Source of the DNA: Peribacillus loiseleuriae
Lineage (GTDB): Bacteria; Bacillota; Bacilli; Bacillales; DSM-1321
DNA length: 64,000 nucleotides
Direction: 5' to 3'
NCBI RefSeq assembly: GCF_001183985.1
Contig: NZ_LFZW01000001.1
Coordinates: 4,307,621-4,371,620, forward strand
In this document: one piece after another, positions 19,617 to 29,036 of the stretch
How the letters are laid out: every line of letters begins with the position of its first letter
Numbering within the stretch: the stretch's first letter is position 1
Notes under the pieces: model-generated
The model's input: the letters and a program-made list of their open reading frames with translations, nothing else
Told to the model about the DNA's origin: nothing
The model's database searches: none
Program-made: the position numbers and the translations under genes

Positions 19617-19880
19617 TTAGCGATTCAACACAATCATATTGTGTTGCATTTGTTGAATTTGGTTTCTCATGAGTTTCAATTGCTCTCTTTGCTGAAGATT
19701 TCCACTAGCAACAAGAGTTTCAATCTCATTAGCAGCAGTCTGTAGTAAACCTTGAGCTTCTATATACGACTCATCATTATAATGCTCTTGCTTGGCACCT
19801 TGTGTGTACTCGTCAGATGCAATCCGAAGAACCTCTTCACATTGCTGCAGGCAATTTTCTACTGATTGTCTCGTCGCCAT
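19617..19880 (-). CDS. ytzC: YtzC-like protein (DUF2524)
   Basis: An 87-residue, highly charged and glutamine-rich helical protein starting MATRQSVENCLQQCEEVLR, which matches the Bacillus DUF2524/YtzC family along its length (EHYNDESYIEAQ, QQREQLKLMRNQIQQMQ). No function is known. The ATG at 19880 follows AGGGGGA; an upstream start adds six residues without its own ribosome binding site. Confidence 0.88.
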   Translation of the reverse strand: MATRQSVENCLQQCEEVLRIASDEYTQGAKQEHYNDESYIEAQGLLQTAANEIETLVASGNLQQREQLKLMRNQIQQMQHNMIVLNR

Positions 19881-20082
19881 TTTTTTCCCCCTACACAACC
19901 AATTTGATGACTTTCACCATCCTTTATATTTTGGACCTTCTCACCAATGATTATCATCGGTAAGAAAAGGAATTTACACAATGAATAAAATGAAGCTTCT
20001 TTTAGGGGGGATTACAGCCTATTGAACCAGGATAATTACATAAGGAATATCAAATAATTTCTTTTATGTGTAGATTAAAAGG

Positions 20083-20190
20083 TGGTGTCCCATAACACAG
20101 ACCCCACGTCCCTTATATATAGTTTATATAACGGATTTAAGACACAATAAACCGTATTTAGAGTGTGAGGTCTGACCCTTTTGGCATCCC
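20083..20190. repeat. Family B palindromic element, copy 2
   Basis: Opposite orientation to copy 1: TGTCCCATAAC, CAGACCCCAC, TATATAGTTTATATAACGG, TAAACCGT, GAGTGTGAGGTCTGACCC and TTTTGGCA. It lies immediately downstream of the stop of the MerR gene and probably serves as its terminator. The remaining interval (19881-20082) shows no gene; it includes the AT-rich promoter region of ytzC. Confidence 0.75.
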
Positions 20191-20200
20191 CTTCATTTTA

Positions 20201-20938
20201 TTATTTATTCGTGTCTGCATAGACAGCCATTGCATCACGCATAAATATAGCTAAGCCTTCGCCAAATTGGTCGATATTTTTTGTGAACCGCTCATCGTCG
20301 ACATACATTTGGCCAAGTCCTTTGAAAGCTTCAAGAGAGTAGTTCCCCATTTTATTTAGAATGTTATACCACTCTTTAACAGCTGCTTGTGACTCCGGTG
20401 ATGCAGGTGATTCATGTCTAAGTGAAGCAAGATTGCGGTAGATTTCGTTCATTTTTTTACCCCATTCTGCTTGTTCAGCTTTTGACATTTTGCCTAGTTT
20501 TGTCTTGGATTGATCAACGGATTCATCGCCCCAACGTTCACGCGCTTCTTGCTCATACGGATTTTGACTAAAGTCAAAGCCCGCGAATTTTTCTTGATTC
20601 GACATTTGAATTTCTCCTTTTGTATAAGAAATGGTTTTATCAATTGTCCTAATCATCGCATCCAGCCGACTACGCTTCTCAAGCAGCAGTTTTCGATGCA
20701 TGGCAAGTGCCTCTTCTCGTTTAAATGAGGGACTGCTGATAATTTCTTTAATTTTCTTTAAAGGGAAGTCGAGCTCTTTGAAAAACAAAATTTGCTGCAG
20801 CGTGAGAAGATTATCATTGGAATACAATCGATAACCCGATTCTGTTATCGCATCAGGGGATAATAACCCCATTTCATCATAATGATGGAGTGTGCGCACA
20901 CTAATTCCAACTAAATCAGCTACCTCTTTTATTTTCAT
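20201..20938 (-). CDS. MerR-family regulator with TipAS domain (Mta-like)
   Basis: A 245-residue regulator. The MerR winged helix (residues 1-70: MKIKEVADLVGISVRTLHHY, then SGYRLYS) is followed by a coiled-coil dimerisation helix (75-110). A TipAS-type ligand-binding domain (about 115-245) carries the typical NPYEQEARERWGD and MYVDDERFTKNID segments. Mta/TipA proteins activate multidrug transporter genes and their own gene when a drug binds the TipAS domain. No transporter gene is adjacent, so the target is elsewhere or is autoregulatory. Confidence 0.92.
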   Translation of the reverse strand: MKIKEVADLVGISVRTLHHYDEMGLLSPDAITESGYRLYSNDNLLTLQQILFFKELDFPLKKIKEIISSPSFKREEALAMHRKLLLEKRSRLDAMIRTIDKTISYTKGEIQMSNQEKFAGFDFSQNPYEQEARERWGDESVDQSKTKLGKMSKAEQAEWGKKMNEIYRNLASLRHESPASPESQAAVKEWYNILNKMGNYSLEAFKGLGQMYVDDERFTKNIDQFGEGLAIFMRDAMAVYADTNK

Positions 20939-21041
20939 CGTCTGTTTTTCCCTCCCTCTGATCTTGACTATAAGGTATCACGTAACGTTAGAGTCAACAG
21001 ATTTTAAAAAAAATGATGAACAAATTGAATGTTCCATTGGA

Positions 21042-22727
21042 TTATACTTTAAATCTTGATGTCAACTCTTCAAGTTCTTCAGATAAAGAGGATAGGGATA
21101 ATGCGGCAGATAAGATTTCCTCCATCGCCGCTAACTGTTCTTCTGTCGCTTTTGCAATTTCATCTGTATGACCAGCGGATTCCTTTGTTGTATTAGAAAT
21201 TTCTTCAATTGAACGAGAAACAATTCCAAATCCAGCACTCAATTGTTGTGAGGCCGATGCAATTTCTTGAATTTGCGAAGAGACTTGATCAATGAAGTCG
21301 ATGATCTCTTTAAATTGGCTTTCAGCTTCGGTGGATAATTCCAAGCCTGATAAAACATTTTGTTTAACGGTCTTAATATTATCAACAGTTACTCTAGTTT
21401 CCTGCTGAATGCTTTGAACAACGTCATTAATTTGATTCGCTGAGTCATTGGATTGTTCAGCTAGTTTTCGTACCTCCTGAGCGACCACTGCAAATCCCTT
21501 ACCAGACTCACCTGCTCTGGCAGATTCAATAGCAGCATTTAACGCAAGTAGGTTCGTTTGATTGGCAATGTCATTAATGATCGAAGTGAAATTGTTAATT
21601 TCCAGTGCACGATTTGAAAGTGAATGAACCCCTTCACCTGCTAAGTCGACTGATTGGTGAATATTTTCCATTTGTTCTGCTACCAGCCTTACAGATCGAG
21701 AACCATTTTCTGCTTGTTTTTTCATCCTTAATGATGCCTCTGCTACCGTACTCGTATTCGAACTAATCATTTCAATTCCTAACAAGGCTGATTTAACAGA
21801 GTCCAAACCTTTTTCAGTCATACTTGATTGATGATTGCTGCTATCTGATATTTCCTGCATCGCAGTCGAAATGATTTCTGAAGTAGCTTTGGATTCTTCA
21901 GCATTGGCAGTGAACTCATATGATGAAGTGGCCACCTGCTCAGAAGACCTGCCAATGTGTTGGATGATTTCGCGAAGTGAAGTAATAAATTGATTAAATG
22001 TTGCGGCAAACTCACCGAACTCATCATTATTTTTAATCCTGATCACTTTCGTTAAGTCTGCTTCACCTTGAGCAATGTCTCGCATCTGTTCATTTAAGAT
22101 CGTTAATGGTTTTATAATAGAAAATAATAGGATGATTCCAAGTGTAGACCCCACTAAGCATGAAAGGATTGTTATCACTAAAATAATCATTTTACTAAAC
22201 TGTGAAGTGTGATCATTTTCTTCTGTTAAATAAGCAACTTCTGTTTCTAATTGATCGACATATTGATTAATGGATGGGTCTAATGTGTTTTTCCTTAGTG
22301 TTCTTTCTTCTCCAAAATGGGTTTCTTTTGCTGCTTGCGCATGATTCGCATAAGACTGGATGACTTTCTGATTCAGCGTCCAGTATTGAGTGAAATTTTT
22401 TGCTAAATTCTCTATTGATTGCTGATACTTTTGATCCGTATCCAAACCCTTTAACTTTTTTATTTTCTTCTCGATATCTTCTGCTTTCACCTTCATACCT
22501 TCATAATAATCATTCTCCCCCGACAGCAAAAATGCCCGCTCATCATTTGACAGGCCTGCTATCCGATATTGAATAGATATGATTGTCTTTTGCATCTCCA
22601 TTTTATTTCTAATATCTTCATTTTTCGCTACTGTTCTATTCGTAATCGTACTAGAGATTCCCCCAACTGTTAGAATCGATAACACTAGTATGATTAGAAT
22701 AAGAATTAATTTGCTTTTAATTTTCAT
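21042..22727 (-). CDS. Methyl-accepting chemotaxis protein
   Basis: A 561-residue transmembrane chemoreceptor. TM1 at about 5-26 and TM2 at about 182-206 flank a helical extracytoplasmic domain (likely a four-helix-bundle type, since it is mostly charged helix). HAMP follows (about 207-260). The cytoplasmic signalling tip is intact: [25 protein letters not shown] (in two overlapping motifs) and [11 protein letters not shown]. It would couple to CheW/CheA. The ATG has an AAGGAGAA ribosome binding site. No other chemotaxis gene is nearby; ligand unknown. Confidence 0.93.
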   Translation of the reverse strand: MKIKSKLILILIILVLSILTVGGISSTITNRTVAKNEDIRNKMEMQKTIISIQYRIAGLSNDERAFLLSGENDYYEGMKVKAEDIEKKIKKLKGLDTDQKYQQSIENLAKNFTQYWTLNQKVIQSYANHAQAAKETHFGEERTLRKNTLDPSINQYVDQLETEVAYLTEENDHTSQFSKMIILVITILSCLVGSTLGIILLFSIIKPLTILNEQMRDIAQGEADLTKVIRIKNNDEFGEFAATFNQFITSLREIIQHIGRSSEQVATSSYEFTANAEESKATSEIISTAMQEISDSSNHQSSMTEKGLDSVKSALLGIEMISSNTSTVAEASLRMKKQAENGSRSVRLVAEQMENIHQSVDLAGEGVHSLSNRALEINNFTSIINDIANQTNLLALNAAIESARAGESGKGFAVVAQEVRKLAEQSNDSANQINDVVQSIQQETRVTVDNIKTVKQNVLSGLELSTEAESQFKEIIDFIDQVSSQIQEIASASQQLSAGFGIVSRSIEEISNTTKESAGHTDEIAKATEEQLAAMEEILSAALSLSSLSEELEELTSRFKV

Positions 22728-23102
22728 CGTTGTTCTCCTTTTTTGAGTATCTCATCAGCTGTAAAAAAAACCGAATGACGTTAAAACGCCACCAGTTACT
22801 ATGAAGGATCTATCATTAAGCACGCTACACCCGCCTAATCACAATGGTGGCGGTGCGGATTCAGAATTTTGGATGCTTTCCGATAAACGAAGTATAGCTG
22901 ATAAGTAGATTGACTATTTTAGTAAGTCGCAAAGCCCAGTCCCCATGTCCTTCATACAAAAAGGACTAAAAAGAATCTAGCTCCTTTACTTATATCGTTT
23001 ATTCAATCCATTATTTTAGTAAGTGAAAGGATATTATTTTTAGACTTAAACTGTTCATGTTATTCTGAAGTTATAGAAAATAAAATAAAGGGGTTTTTAA
23101 AC
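22728..23102. other. Intergenic stretch, possible degraded family A copy
   Basis: Contains GGTGGCGGTGCGGATT at 22843-22861 and TCGCAAAGCCC at 22927-22937 on the plus strand. These faintly match the reverse complement of family A (GGTGGTGG...GCGGATTTTGCGAAGCCC) split by about 65 unrelated bases. The match is weak. No gene or RNA was otherwise seen. Confidence 0.3.
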
Positions 23103-24257
23103 GTGACAGTTTTCAAATTAAACGAAAACCAATTGAAAGAAGCCATGAAGCTTTCAGAGTATGCCTTTCAATTTCAAATAGCGGAGGATCAGATAGAGGA
23201 ACGGATCGAAACGATGAAACAACATCATCAAGTTTATGGGATTAACGAAAATGATCAGCTTGCTGCTAAATTCCATCTTCTCCCCCTTTCGATTTATCTA
23301 GGGAACAATCAGCTGAAAATGGGTGGGATTGCCGGTGTGGCTACTTATCCAGAATATCGTCGCAAAGGTTTCGTAAAAGAATTGTTAAAAGAAGCCTTAT
23401 TCCAAATCAAGGATCAAGGCATGAGCGTTTCCTTACTTCACCCTTTTTCCGTTCCCTTTTATCGAAAATTTGGCTGGGAACTGTTCAGTAACCGAATGAA
23501 ATACATATTGAATAAATCAGACCTTATTATGAAAAATCACCCTAACGGTACAGTAAAACGACTGACGAAAGAGGATCATTCTGCTGAAATAGAAAGAGTC
23601 TATGAACAATATGCAGAGCAATTTAACGGCATGCTTGTTAGGGAAAGGTCATGGTGGCAAAATAGTGCATATGGTAATCAGTTCATCGCGATTTATTATG
23701 ATGATAACGGAAATGCTAGCGGATATTTCATGTACAGTGTCCATAATAGGAAAATGAATGTAACTGAATTTATCGCACTAACTAGCAATGCCAGAATCAG
23801 TCTTTGGAACTTTATTTGCCAGCATGATTCTATGGTCGAGCAAGTTGAAATGACCATTTTTGAAAGAGACCCGCTGCATTTTATGCTAAAAGAACCCCGA
23901 ATCAAAGCCGAGCTAACCCCTTATTTCATGGCTCGAATTGTTGATTTAGATGCCTTTTTAGCCCAATACGATTTCCAGTGGAATCATATTGATCAAGGCT
24001 TGATCCTACATATCGAGGACGACTTGCTGTTAGACAATCAAAAGTCGGTCCAGCTACATGCGGGGCAAATCCTGAATGCTCATGATACTGATGCTGGGAT
24101 TCATTTATCTATTAATACGTTAACAGCCGTATTATTTGGCTATCAACGCCCTCGTGAGCTCGTTTTAGCAGGGCTAATTGCAGGCAGTGAAGCGTGCATT
24201 GAACAGCTTGAAGCGCTTATTCCGAATCGACCTCCATTTTTTTCTGATTTCTTCTAA
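23103..24257 (+). CDS. Eis-like GNAT N-acetyltransferase
   Basis: A 384-residue protein of the Eis type: two GNAT folds followed by a sterol-carrier-like C-terminal domain. The acetyl-CoA binding loop GIAGVATYPEYRRKGFVKELL lies at about residues 78-98 (conserved YRRKG). HPFSVPFYRKFGWE is the typical Eis segment, and a second GNAT half lies at about 140-270. The start is GTG with an AAAGGGG ribosome binding site nine bases upstream. Eis enzymes acetylate amines such as aminoglycosides or peptides; substrate here is unknown. Confidence 0.88.
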   Translation: MTVFKLNENQLKEAMKLSEYAFQFQIAEDQIEERIETMKQHHQVYGINENDQLAAKFHLLPLSIYLGNNQLKMGGIAGVATYPEYRRKGFVKELLKEALFQIKDQGMSVSLLHPFSVPFYRKFGWELFSNRMKYILNKSDLIMKNHPNGTVKRLTKEDHSAEIERVYEQYAEQFNGMLVRERSWWQNSAYGNQFIAIYYDDNGNASGYFMYSVHNRKMNVTEFIALTSNARISLWNFICQHDSMVEQVEMTIFERDPLHFMLKEPRIKAELTPYFMARIVDLDAFLAQYDFQWNHIDQGLILHIEDDLLLDNQKSVQLHAGQILNAHDTDAGIHLSINTLTAVLFGYQRPRELVLAGLIAGSEACIEQLEALIPNRPPFFSDFF

Positions 24258-24326
24258 ATTGATCTGATAGCGTCTAACAAAAACATCACAATTCGTGCCC
24301 TTTTATCAATAAAAAAATATACAATA

Positions 24327-24366
24327 GCTAACAAGCCGGGAAGGTTTCTCTTCCCGACTTGTTAGC
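24327..24366. terminator. Bidirectional hairpin between the GNAT and MCP genes
   Basis: Arms GCTAACAAGCCGGGAA (24327-24342) and TTCCCGACTTGTTAGC (24351-24366) pair with one mismatch around an eight-base loop. The genes on either side converge here. No long T-run follows on either side. Confidence 0.7.
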
Positions 24367-24376
24367 TTGATGGCTA

Positions 24377-24396
24377 TGGGGTCTGACCCTTTTACT
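24377..24396. repeat. Family B end fragment
   Basis: GGGGTCTGACCCTTTTACTT, the conserved right end of family B without the rest of the element, just beyond the GNAT/MCP terminator. Confidence 0.5.
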
Positions 24397-24468
24397 TTTG
24401 AGAAGCCCCCTTCCTATGTGTTCTTGGCCATAAAAGATCTTTCAGCTTCTCATAGTAGGGGGATTCAT

Positions 24469-26436
24469 TTAATACTTAAACACTGCAATTAATGCTTTTA
24501 ACTCCTCAGCCATATAAGATAGTGACTTCGCAGATGCAGAAATCTCTTCCATAGAAGCCAACTGTTCCTCTGTTGAGGCGGCCACTTCTTCTGAAGTTTC
24601 CGCATTTCCTTTTGCTAAGAAAGCAAGTTCATTCGCTATTGAGCTAACCTCTTGGACTCCGGCAGACATCTGCTCTGCCGTAGAGGAAACTTCCTCCATA
24701 TAGGGCGTTATTTCTTTCATACTATTTAAAATGACTTCGAATTTCTCAAAAGCTTCGTCTGATATAGTTAATCCATTTCCTACATCATTTGTAACCTGAG
24801 CCATCTTGTGAACCGAATCCAATGTATCCATTTGAATATCTTGGATTAAGTCAGATATTTGTTTCGCAGAGCTTTGAGATTGATTAGCAAGCTTCTTCAC
24901 TTCATCAGCTACTACTGCAAATCCTTTGCCATGTTCCCCGGCTCTCGCCGATTCAATGGCTGCATTTAAAGAAAGGAGATTTGTCTGATCGGCAATTTCT
25001 GTAATGACATCCAAAATGGACGAAATTTCTTGAGAGCGTTCATACAGGGATTGTATCATTGCATTTGATTCCATAACCGATTGATGAATCGATTTCATTT
25101 GTTCCTTGGTATTTTGAACAGCTTTCCCACCTTCCTCTGCTTGCATGGTTGTTTGTAAGGACAGCTCGGCAACGTTGGATGAACTTTCGGCAATATTCGC
25201 TATTCCTTGCGTGAGCTCATTTAAGGATTCAGCATTTCTATCCACGCCATTTGTTTGTTTCTCTGCACTGCTTGAGACTTCTTGAATCGAAATGGCGACT
25301 TGTTCGGTAGCTATCCCCGTTTGTTCCGCATTTGCCGTTAATTCTTCTGCAGATGCAGCAAGCTGTTCTGAGCTAAGCTCGACTTTTTGTATGAGGGTTC
25401 GAAGGCTTTCCTGCATTTCATTAAATGCATTTCCTAATTGCCCTATTTCATCATTGGACTTTATTTTAATCTGCTCCGTTAAATCCCCTTTACTTACAGT
25501 TATCACGCTTTCCTTTAATGTTTTAATTGGTCTGATAATCGATTGTACGATAAAATAAACAACTACCGCCCCAATAATGATGGCGATTATTAAAACGGTT
25601 AAGGTAGATTTAAAAATTGGAGAAGCTGAATCATCCACCTCTGATGCAAGTATAGTACCGCCCAGTTTCCATCCTGTCACTTTATTGGTGGTAAAGGCCA
25701 TTTTTTTTGCCTGACCGTCGAATTGATATTCAAAAGTACCCGTTTCACTTTTATACATGGTATCAAAGAAACTTTCTTTTGTTTCTGATCCACTTTCTTT
25801 CGTAGGGTGTGCAATATAATGCTTATTCCCATCTAGCAGAAAAGCATACCCTTCTTTCCCGATTTTGATTTCATTCGTTACCTTTTGTAAATAGTTTATC
25901 TTTAAGTCAATTGCCACGACGCCGGAACCATCTTTTAGCACCTTGGCAACGGTTACTATCGGATCATTTGTGCCAGCATCCATATATGGCTCGGTAATAA
26001 GAACTTCCCCTTTACGTTCTATGGCATCTTTATACCAATCTCTTTTTCTGGGATCATAATCCGAGGCCGTAGTTACTTGTGGTTCCTGAACAAACAATCC
26101 ATCATTTGCCCCAATATAGATGCTTATAACTTCCGGATGCAAGTTAGCATATTGAGTAAATTTTTCTCTTAATTTCTGACTGCTTGCTCCCTCAAAAAAT
26201 CTTGAAGTAATAGATTCTGAAAAAGTTTGAGCATCATGTATTTTGGGATTAATCGTACTATCTATGATTGAATCCAATAGATTAATATTCTCAGCAGCAC
26301 TGTTCATAATATCTCCTTGAAGTGCCTTGCTAGCCGATAAATAAGCTAATGATCCTACAATTAAAGCTGGAATGATTAAAATAACAGCAAAGAAAAAGAA
26401 TAACCTAGTCTTGAAATTCCTAAAAAAATTACGCAT
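24469..26436 (-). CDS. Methyl-accepting chemotaxis protein with dCache sensor domain
   Basis: A 655-residue chemoreceptor. TM1 (about 12-33) and TM2 (about 280-302) enclose a double-Cache domain; the Cache hallmark segments [30 protein letters not shown] and [19 protein letters not shown] are present. HAMP (303-356) and a cytoplasmic signalling domain follow, with [20 protein letters not shown] and [15 protein letters not shown]. dCache receptors of this type usually bind amino acids or other small metabolites directly. It is unlinked to other chemotaxis genes. Confidence 0.95.
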   Translation of the reverse strand: MRNFFRNFKTRLFFFFAVILIIPALIVGSLAYLSASKALQGDIMNSAAENINLLDSIIDSTINPKIHDAQTFSESITSRFFEGASSQKLREKFTQYANLHPEVISIYIGANDGLFVQEPQVTTASDYDPRKRDWYKDAIERKGEVLITEPYMDAGTNDPIVTVAKVLKDGSGVVAIDLKINYLQKVTNEIKIGKEGYAFLLDGNKHYIAHPTKESGSETKESFFDTMYKSETGTFEYQFDGQAKKMAFTTNKVTGWKLGGTILASEVDDSASPIFKSTLTVLIIAIIIGAVVVYFIVQSIIRPIKTLKESVITVSKGDLTEQIKIKSNDEIGQLGNAFNEMQESLRTLIQKVELSSEQLAASAEELTANAEQTGIATEQVAISIQEVSSSAEKQTNGVDRNAESLNELTQGIANIAESSSNVAELSLQTTMQAEEGGKAVQNTKEQMKSIHQSVMESNAMIQSLYERSQEISSILDVITEIADQTNLLSLNAAIESARAGEHGKGFAVVADEVKKLANQSQSSAKQISDLIQDIQMDTLDSVHKMAQVTNDVGNGLTISDEAFEKFEVILNSMKEITPYMEEVSSTAEQMSAGVQEVSSIANELAFLAKGNAETSEEVAASTEEQLASMEEISASAKSLSYMAEELKALIAVFKY

Positions 26437-26697
26437 TGCATAGCCTCTTTCTACTCATTTTTTGTAATGTTGTCTGGAAATAGTATCTATTTACAAGAAT
26501 CTGAAGTCGATACTTTTACAAAATATTTGAATGAACGAATGTTCACCTAATTTATCACTAGTCTATTTATCGGTTCATTTCAATTAAATTGAAGAATTGT
26601 CACTCTATTTCTTTACGGCAAAAACAAAAGAGCCTACATTGCAGACTCCTAAGAACTCACATTTCGCACCCTTTGAGGTGAAATGTAAGATATAAGA

Positions 26698-26830
26698 ATA
26701 AAGTGAAACTTCAATCAGTGGGGGTTTTCTTCATCCCCCACTGATTGTTAGTCCCGTTCTACTGTCGCTAAGATCGCAGCAAACGCTTCGATCAATCGAC
26801 AGTCCGAACTAAGGTTCAAACGAAGTGCAG
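26698..26830 (+). repeat. Family C hairpin element, copy 3 (3' part missing)
   Basis: ATAAAGTGAAACTTCAATCA, then the perfect hairpin AATCAGTGGGGG...CCCCCACTGATT, then GTTAGTCCCGTTCTA. It continues with TCGCTAAGATC and a GTCCGAACTAAGGTTCAA segment that parallels the full copy at 44077-44345. It is the largest recognisable object in the 668-base gap 26437-27104. Confidence 0.75.
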
Positions 26831-26844
26831 GTTACTGAATAAGA

Positions 26845-26874
26845 AAAAAGCGACCTTCTTTATTGAAGAATCGC
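26845..26874 (-). terminator. Orphan intrinsic terminator
   Basis: Hairpin GCGACCTTCTT ... GAAGAATCGC (26850-26874) followed on the minus strand by six T residues. No minus-strand gene lies immediately to its right, since the nearest gene (27105-27305) is on the plus strand. It may be the leftover of a deleted gene. The stretch 26875-27090 otherwise holds only the promoter region of the small membrane protein. Confidence 0.6.
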
Positions 26875-27104
26875 GCTCGATAGTTGAACAAGGAAAAGGC
26901 TATAATTAGAATTAAAGCTAAAAATGGGATAGTTATAAAATCAATAGTATATCTGATATTAAGCTGACTCAATCAAATGTCAGTAGCGTTGAGGGGGACC
27001 GTTATTCAGTTACCCCGTCAGCGCCACTGGCAAAATAACCGACATCGAAGGTAGCTACGGACAAGGAGGAATGTGATACAATACTGGATAAAAGAGGTGG
27101 CATT

Positions 27105-27305
27105 ATGAAACGATTCAACATCGTTATACTGGTTATGATTGGTGTTACGATCTTAGCGACTTGGAAACTTGGAAAAGATTATTCAGCGATACAACTTCAA
27201 ACGCGTATACTGATTATCGCAGGAGGGGCAATCTTATCAGGCGTCCTGACATACTTTCTTTCGAAACGTGATGTTGATCGTGTGGATCCAAAACCAGATA
27301 AGTGA
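27105..27305 (+). CDS. Small membrane protein, two predicted helices
   Basis: A 66-residue protein with hydrophobic segments at about 4-20 (IVILVMIGVTILATW) and 34-51 (ILIIAGGAILSGVLTYFL), and a charged C-terminus (KRDVDRVDPKPDK). A good ribosome binding site (AAAGAGGTGG) precedes the ATG. It is not recognised as a named family. The hairpin topology with both ends probably cytoplasmic is an inference from the positive charges. Confidence 0.7.
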   Translation: MKRFNIVILVMIGVTILATWKLGKDYSAIQLQTRILIIAGGAILSGVLTYFLSKRDVDRVDPKPDK

Positions 27306-27638
27306 AAAATATTGAACTGCTAAAAATCCACTTCAGACCATTGCCGAGGTGGGTTTTGCAGCACTAGTAATTTGCAGAGAGCAAACACGGGGACATTACG
27401 ACTATCCTTTCACTTGTACTTGTTCTTCCCAGCACAAGCGAAGGAGCCAGAACACGATTGGAATGTCTAGCACGGCGACCGACAGAGTATACTTTAAAAT
27501 GAACACACTAACCATAGATTCCAAATATTTATCATATTAAAAATCTCTGTTTAGGTGATAATCCGAAATAACATTAGCCCTTTCTTACCGTAATAAGAAA
27601 TAACTGTTTATTAATTAAACCTTTTGCTGCTTCTTTCA
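27306..27638. other. Intergenic stretch without a recognisable gene
   Basis: About 330 bases. A 63-codon frame on the plus strand (27349-27540) has no ribosome binding site, and its composition is not protein-like. Nothing else was seen. Confidence 0.5.
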
Positions 27639-28113
27639 TCATTCACTCTCCTCTAACTCTTGGTCTATAAGGATTTTAATTTTTTCATAGTCAAAAGAAT
27701 CTTCTAACATCGTACCATTCACCATGATACTAGGTATAAATTGTACTTTAAACTCTTTTACTAAATTTGAGTCTTTCTCTACTTCTTCCAGCCCCGTTTG
27801 TTTCTCCTTGTAATTGTTGTACATCAATGTCAGGAATAGTATTTGCTATTTCCAAAATTCTCTCATTTGTTATCCACAATACATCGTGGTTTTCACTAGG
27901 GTGTGCTTTAAATAGCTCTTTATGAAATGCCCAATAACTTTCTGGGCTTTGTTTATATACTGCTTCTGCAGCTAGTGAACTCAACTTTGATTCGTCACCC
28001 TGAAATAACACATTTATAAATGAAATAGTCATTTTACTTCCTTACCCGTTCATGCGAGATAAATCTTTTCCAAGTGGTAATTCTTCCAGATTTGAAACAA
28101 CAATTTCATCCAT
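27639..28113 (-). pseudogene. bdbD: Decayed BdbD-like thiol-disulfide oxidoreductase
   Basis: Three pieces of one DsbA-fold gene in different frames. Piece 1 starts at an ATG at 28113 and reads to LPLGKD, the segment that normally precedes the first thioredoxin strand. Piece 2 (start 28032) reads TISFINVLFQGDESKLSSLA to VQQLQ. Piece 3 (to 27639) reads VEKDSNLVKEFKVQF, then PSIMVNGTML and ends at EELEESE. Pieces 2 and 3 are joined by a frameshift near 27830. Between pieces 1 and 2 the region that carries the CxxC active site is missing and replaced by about 20 bases like the right end of a family C element. No active enzyme can be made. Confidence 0.8.
28042..28063 (+). repeat. Family C right-end fragment
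   Basis: TTACCCGTTCATGCGAGATA followed by AA, compared with TGCCCGTTAATGCGGGATAA in the full copy. It sits exactly at the deletion in the bdbD-like pseudogene. Confidence 0.5.
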
Positions 28114-28186
28114 ATATTAAACCAAACCATTTTTAAAAAATATCCAATGACATTCGATATGAATGAAAATGAGGAGGGCGACTCAT

Positions 28187-28208
28187 TGGGTTCTGACCCT
28201 TTTGAGAC
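28187..28208. repeat. Family B end fragment
   Basis: TGGGTTCTGACCCTTTTGAG, the family B right-end motif with one base changed, flanked by GGAGGG upstream and CTCTCCTCC downstream that could pair. It lies downstream of the nitroreductase gene, where it may act as part of a terminator. Confidence 0.45.
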
Positions 28209-28310
28209 ACTCTCCTCCACCTATTGCGTGTACATACTTTAATAAATCTATACACCAAGTAGCTTATTTTATCCGACAATGATAGTCTTTATTTTGAAAA
28301 CATCTTCCAG

Positions 28311-28925
28311 TCATGCATTTTTAGTTCCTTCAAAAATAACCTCTTGTAACGGCTTTCTACTACTAGGGTTTTCACGTTCTTGTAATTTCTCATCAAGCGC
28401 TTCTTTTTCGCCACGATAGCCTACTGAAATGACGGCTTGAATATCTAATTCTTCTGGAACATTTAACAATTGCCGAGCTTTTTCTTTATCAAACCCTGTC
28501 ATTGCATGTGTGCTCAATCCAAGCATTGTTGCTTGGATTGCTAAATTTCCCCAAGCTGCACCTGCATCGAATGCATGAGATCCATTTGGATCGCCGTTGT
28601 CTCTATTTTTCATTGATGCAATCAATATAAGTACCGGAGCCTTTTCTGCCCAGATGCGATTGAATGGTGATAAAAATTCATGAAAGGCTTTCAATTGTGA
28701 TTCCGTTTTCGCTACAAAAAAACGCCAAGGCTGATCGTTAAAGGCGGATGGTGCCCAACGTGCTGCCTCAAGAATACTTGTCAAATCCTCATCTGAAACT
28801 TTACGTTCAGAATATGATCTTGGTGACCAACGATTTAAGAATAAGGGACTAACAGAATGTTCTGCTTTACGGTGCTCTTCAACTTCAGTTGTGAGATTCT
28901 CAACAGGATTAACAGTTAAACTCAT
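28311..28925 (-). CDS. Nitroreductase-family flavoprotein
   Basis: A 204-residue protein of the FMN-dependent nitroreductase family. The FMN-binding N-terminal segment NRWSPRSYSERKVSDEDL, then EAARWAPSAFNDQPWRFFV, and the C-terminal GYRGEKEALDEKL motif are typical. Such enzymes reduce nitro compounds, quinones or flavins with NAD(P)H. It lies last in a long same-strand run after the dipeptide-type ABC genes (112 bases away). In this context it could supply reduced flavin to the two LLM monooxygenases encoded upstream, or process the imported substrate; neither is shown by the sequence. Confidence 0.9.
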   Translation of the reverse strand: MSLTVNPVENLTTEVEEHRKAEHSVSPLFLNRWSPRSYSERKVSDEDLTSILEAARWAPSAFNDQPWRFFVAKTESQLKAFHEFLSPFNRIWAEKAPVLILIASMKNRDNGDPNGSHAFDAGAAWGNLAIQATMLGLSTHAMTGFDKEKARQLLNVPEELDIQAVISVGYRGEKEALDEKLQERENPSSRKPLQEVIFEGTKNA

Positions 28926-29036
28926 TACATAACCTCATTTCCATAAATAATTTACTAACTATTCCATCATAATCTATTTTTAGTCACTTTTTAAATGGAA
29001 TAGCTCTGCTATTTTCCATTTGTCTCTGTATCTTGA

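Noticed and set aside
27349-27540. 63-codon plus-strand frame after the small membrane protein
   Set aside because: No ribosome binding site, no protein-like composition, no match recognised.
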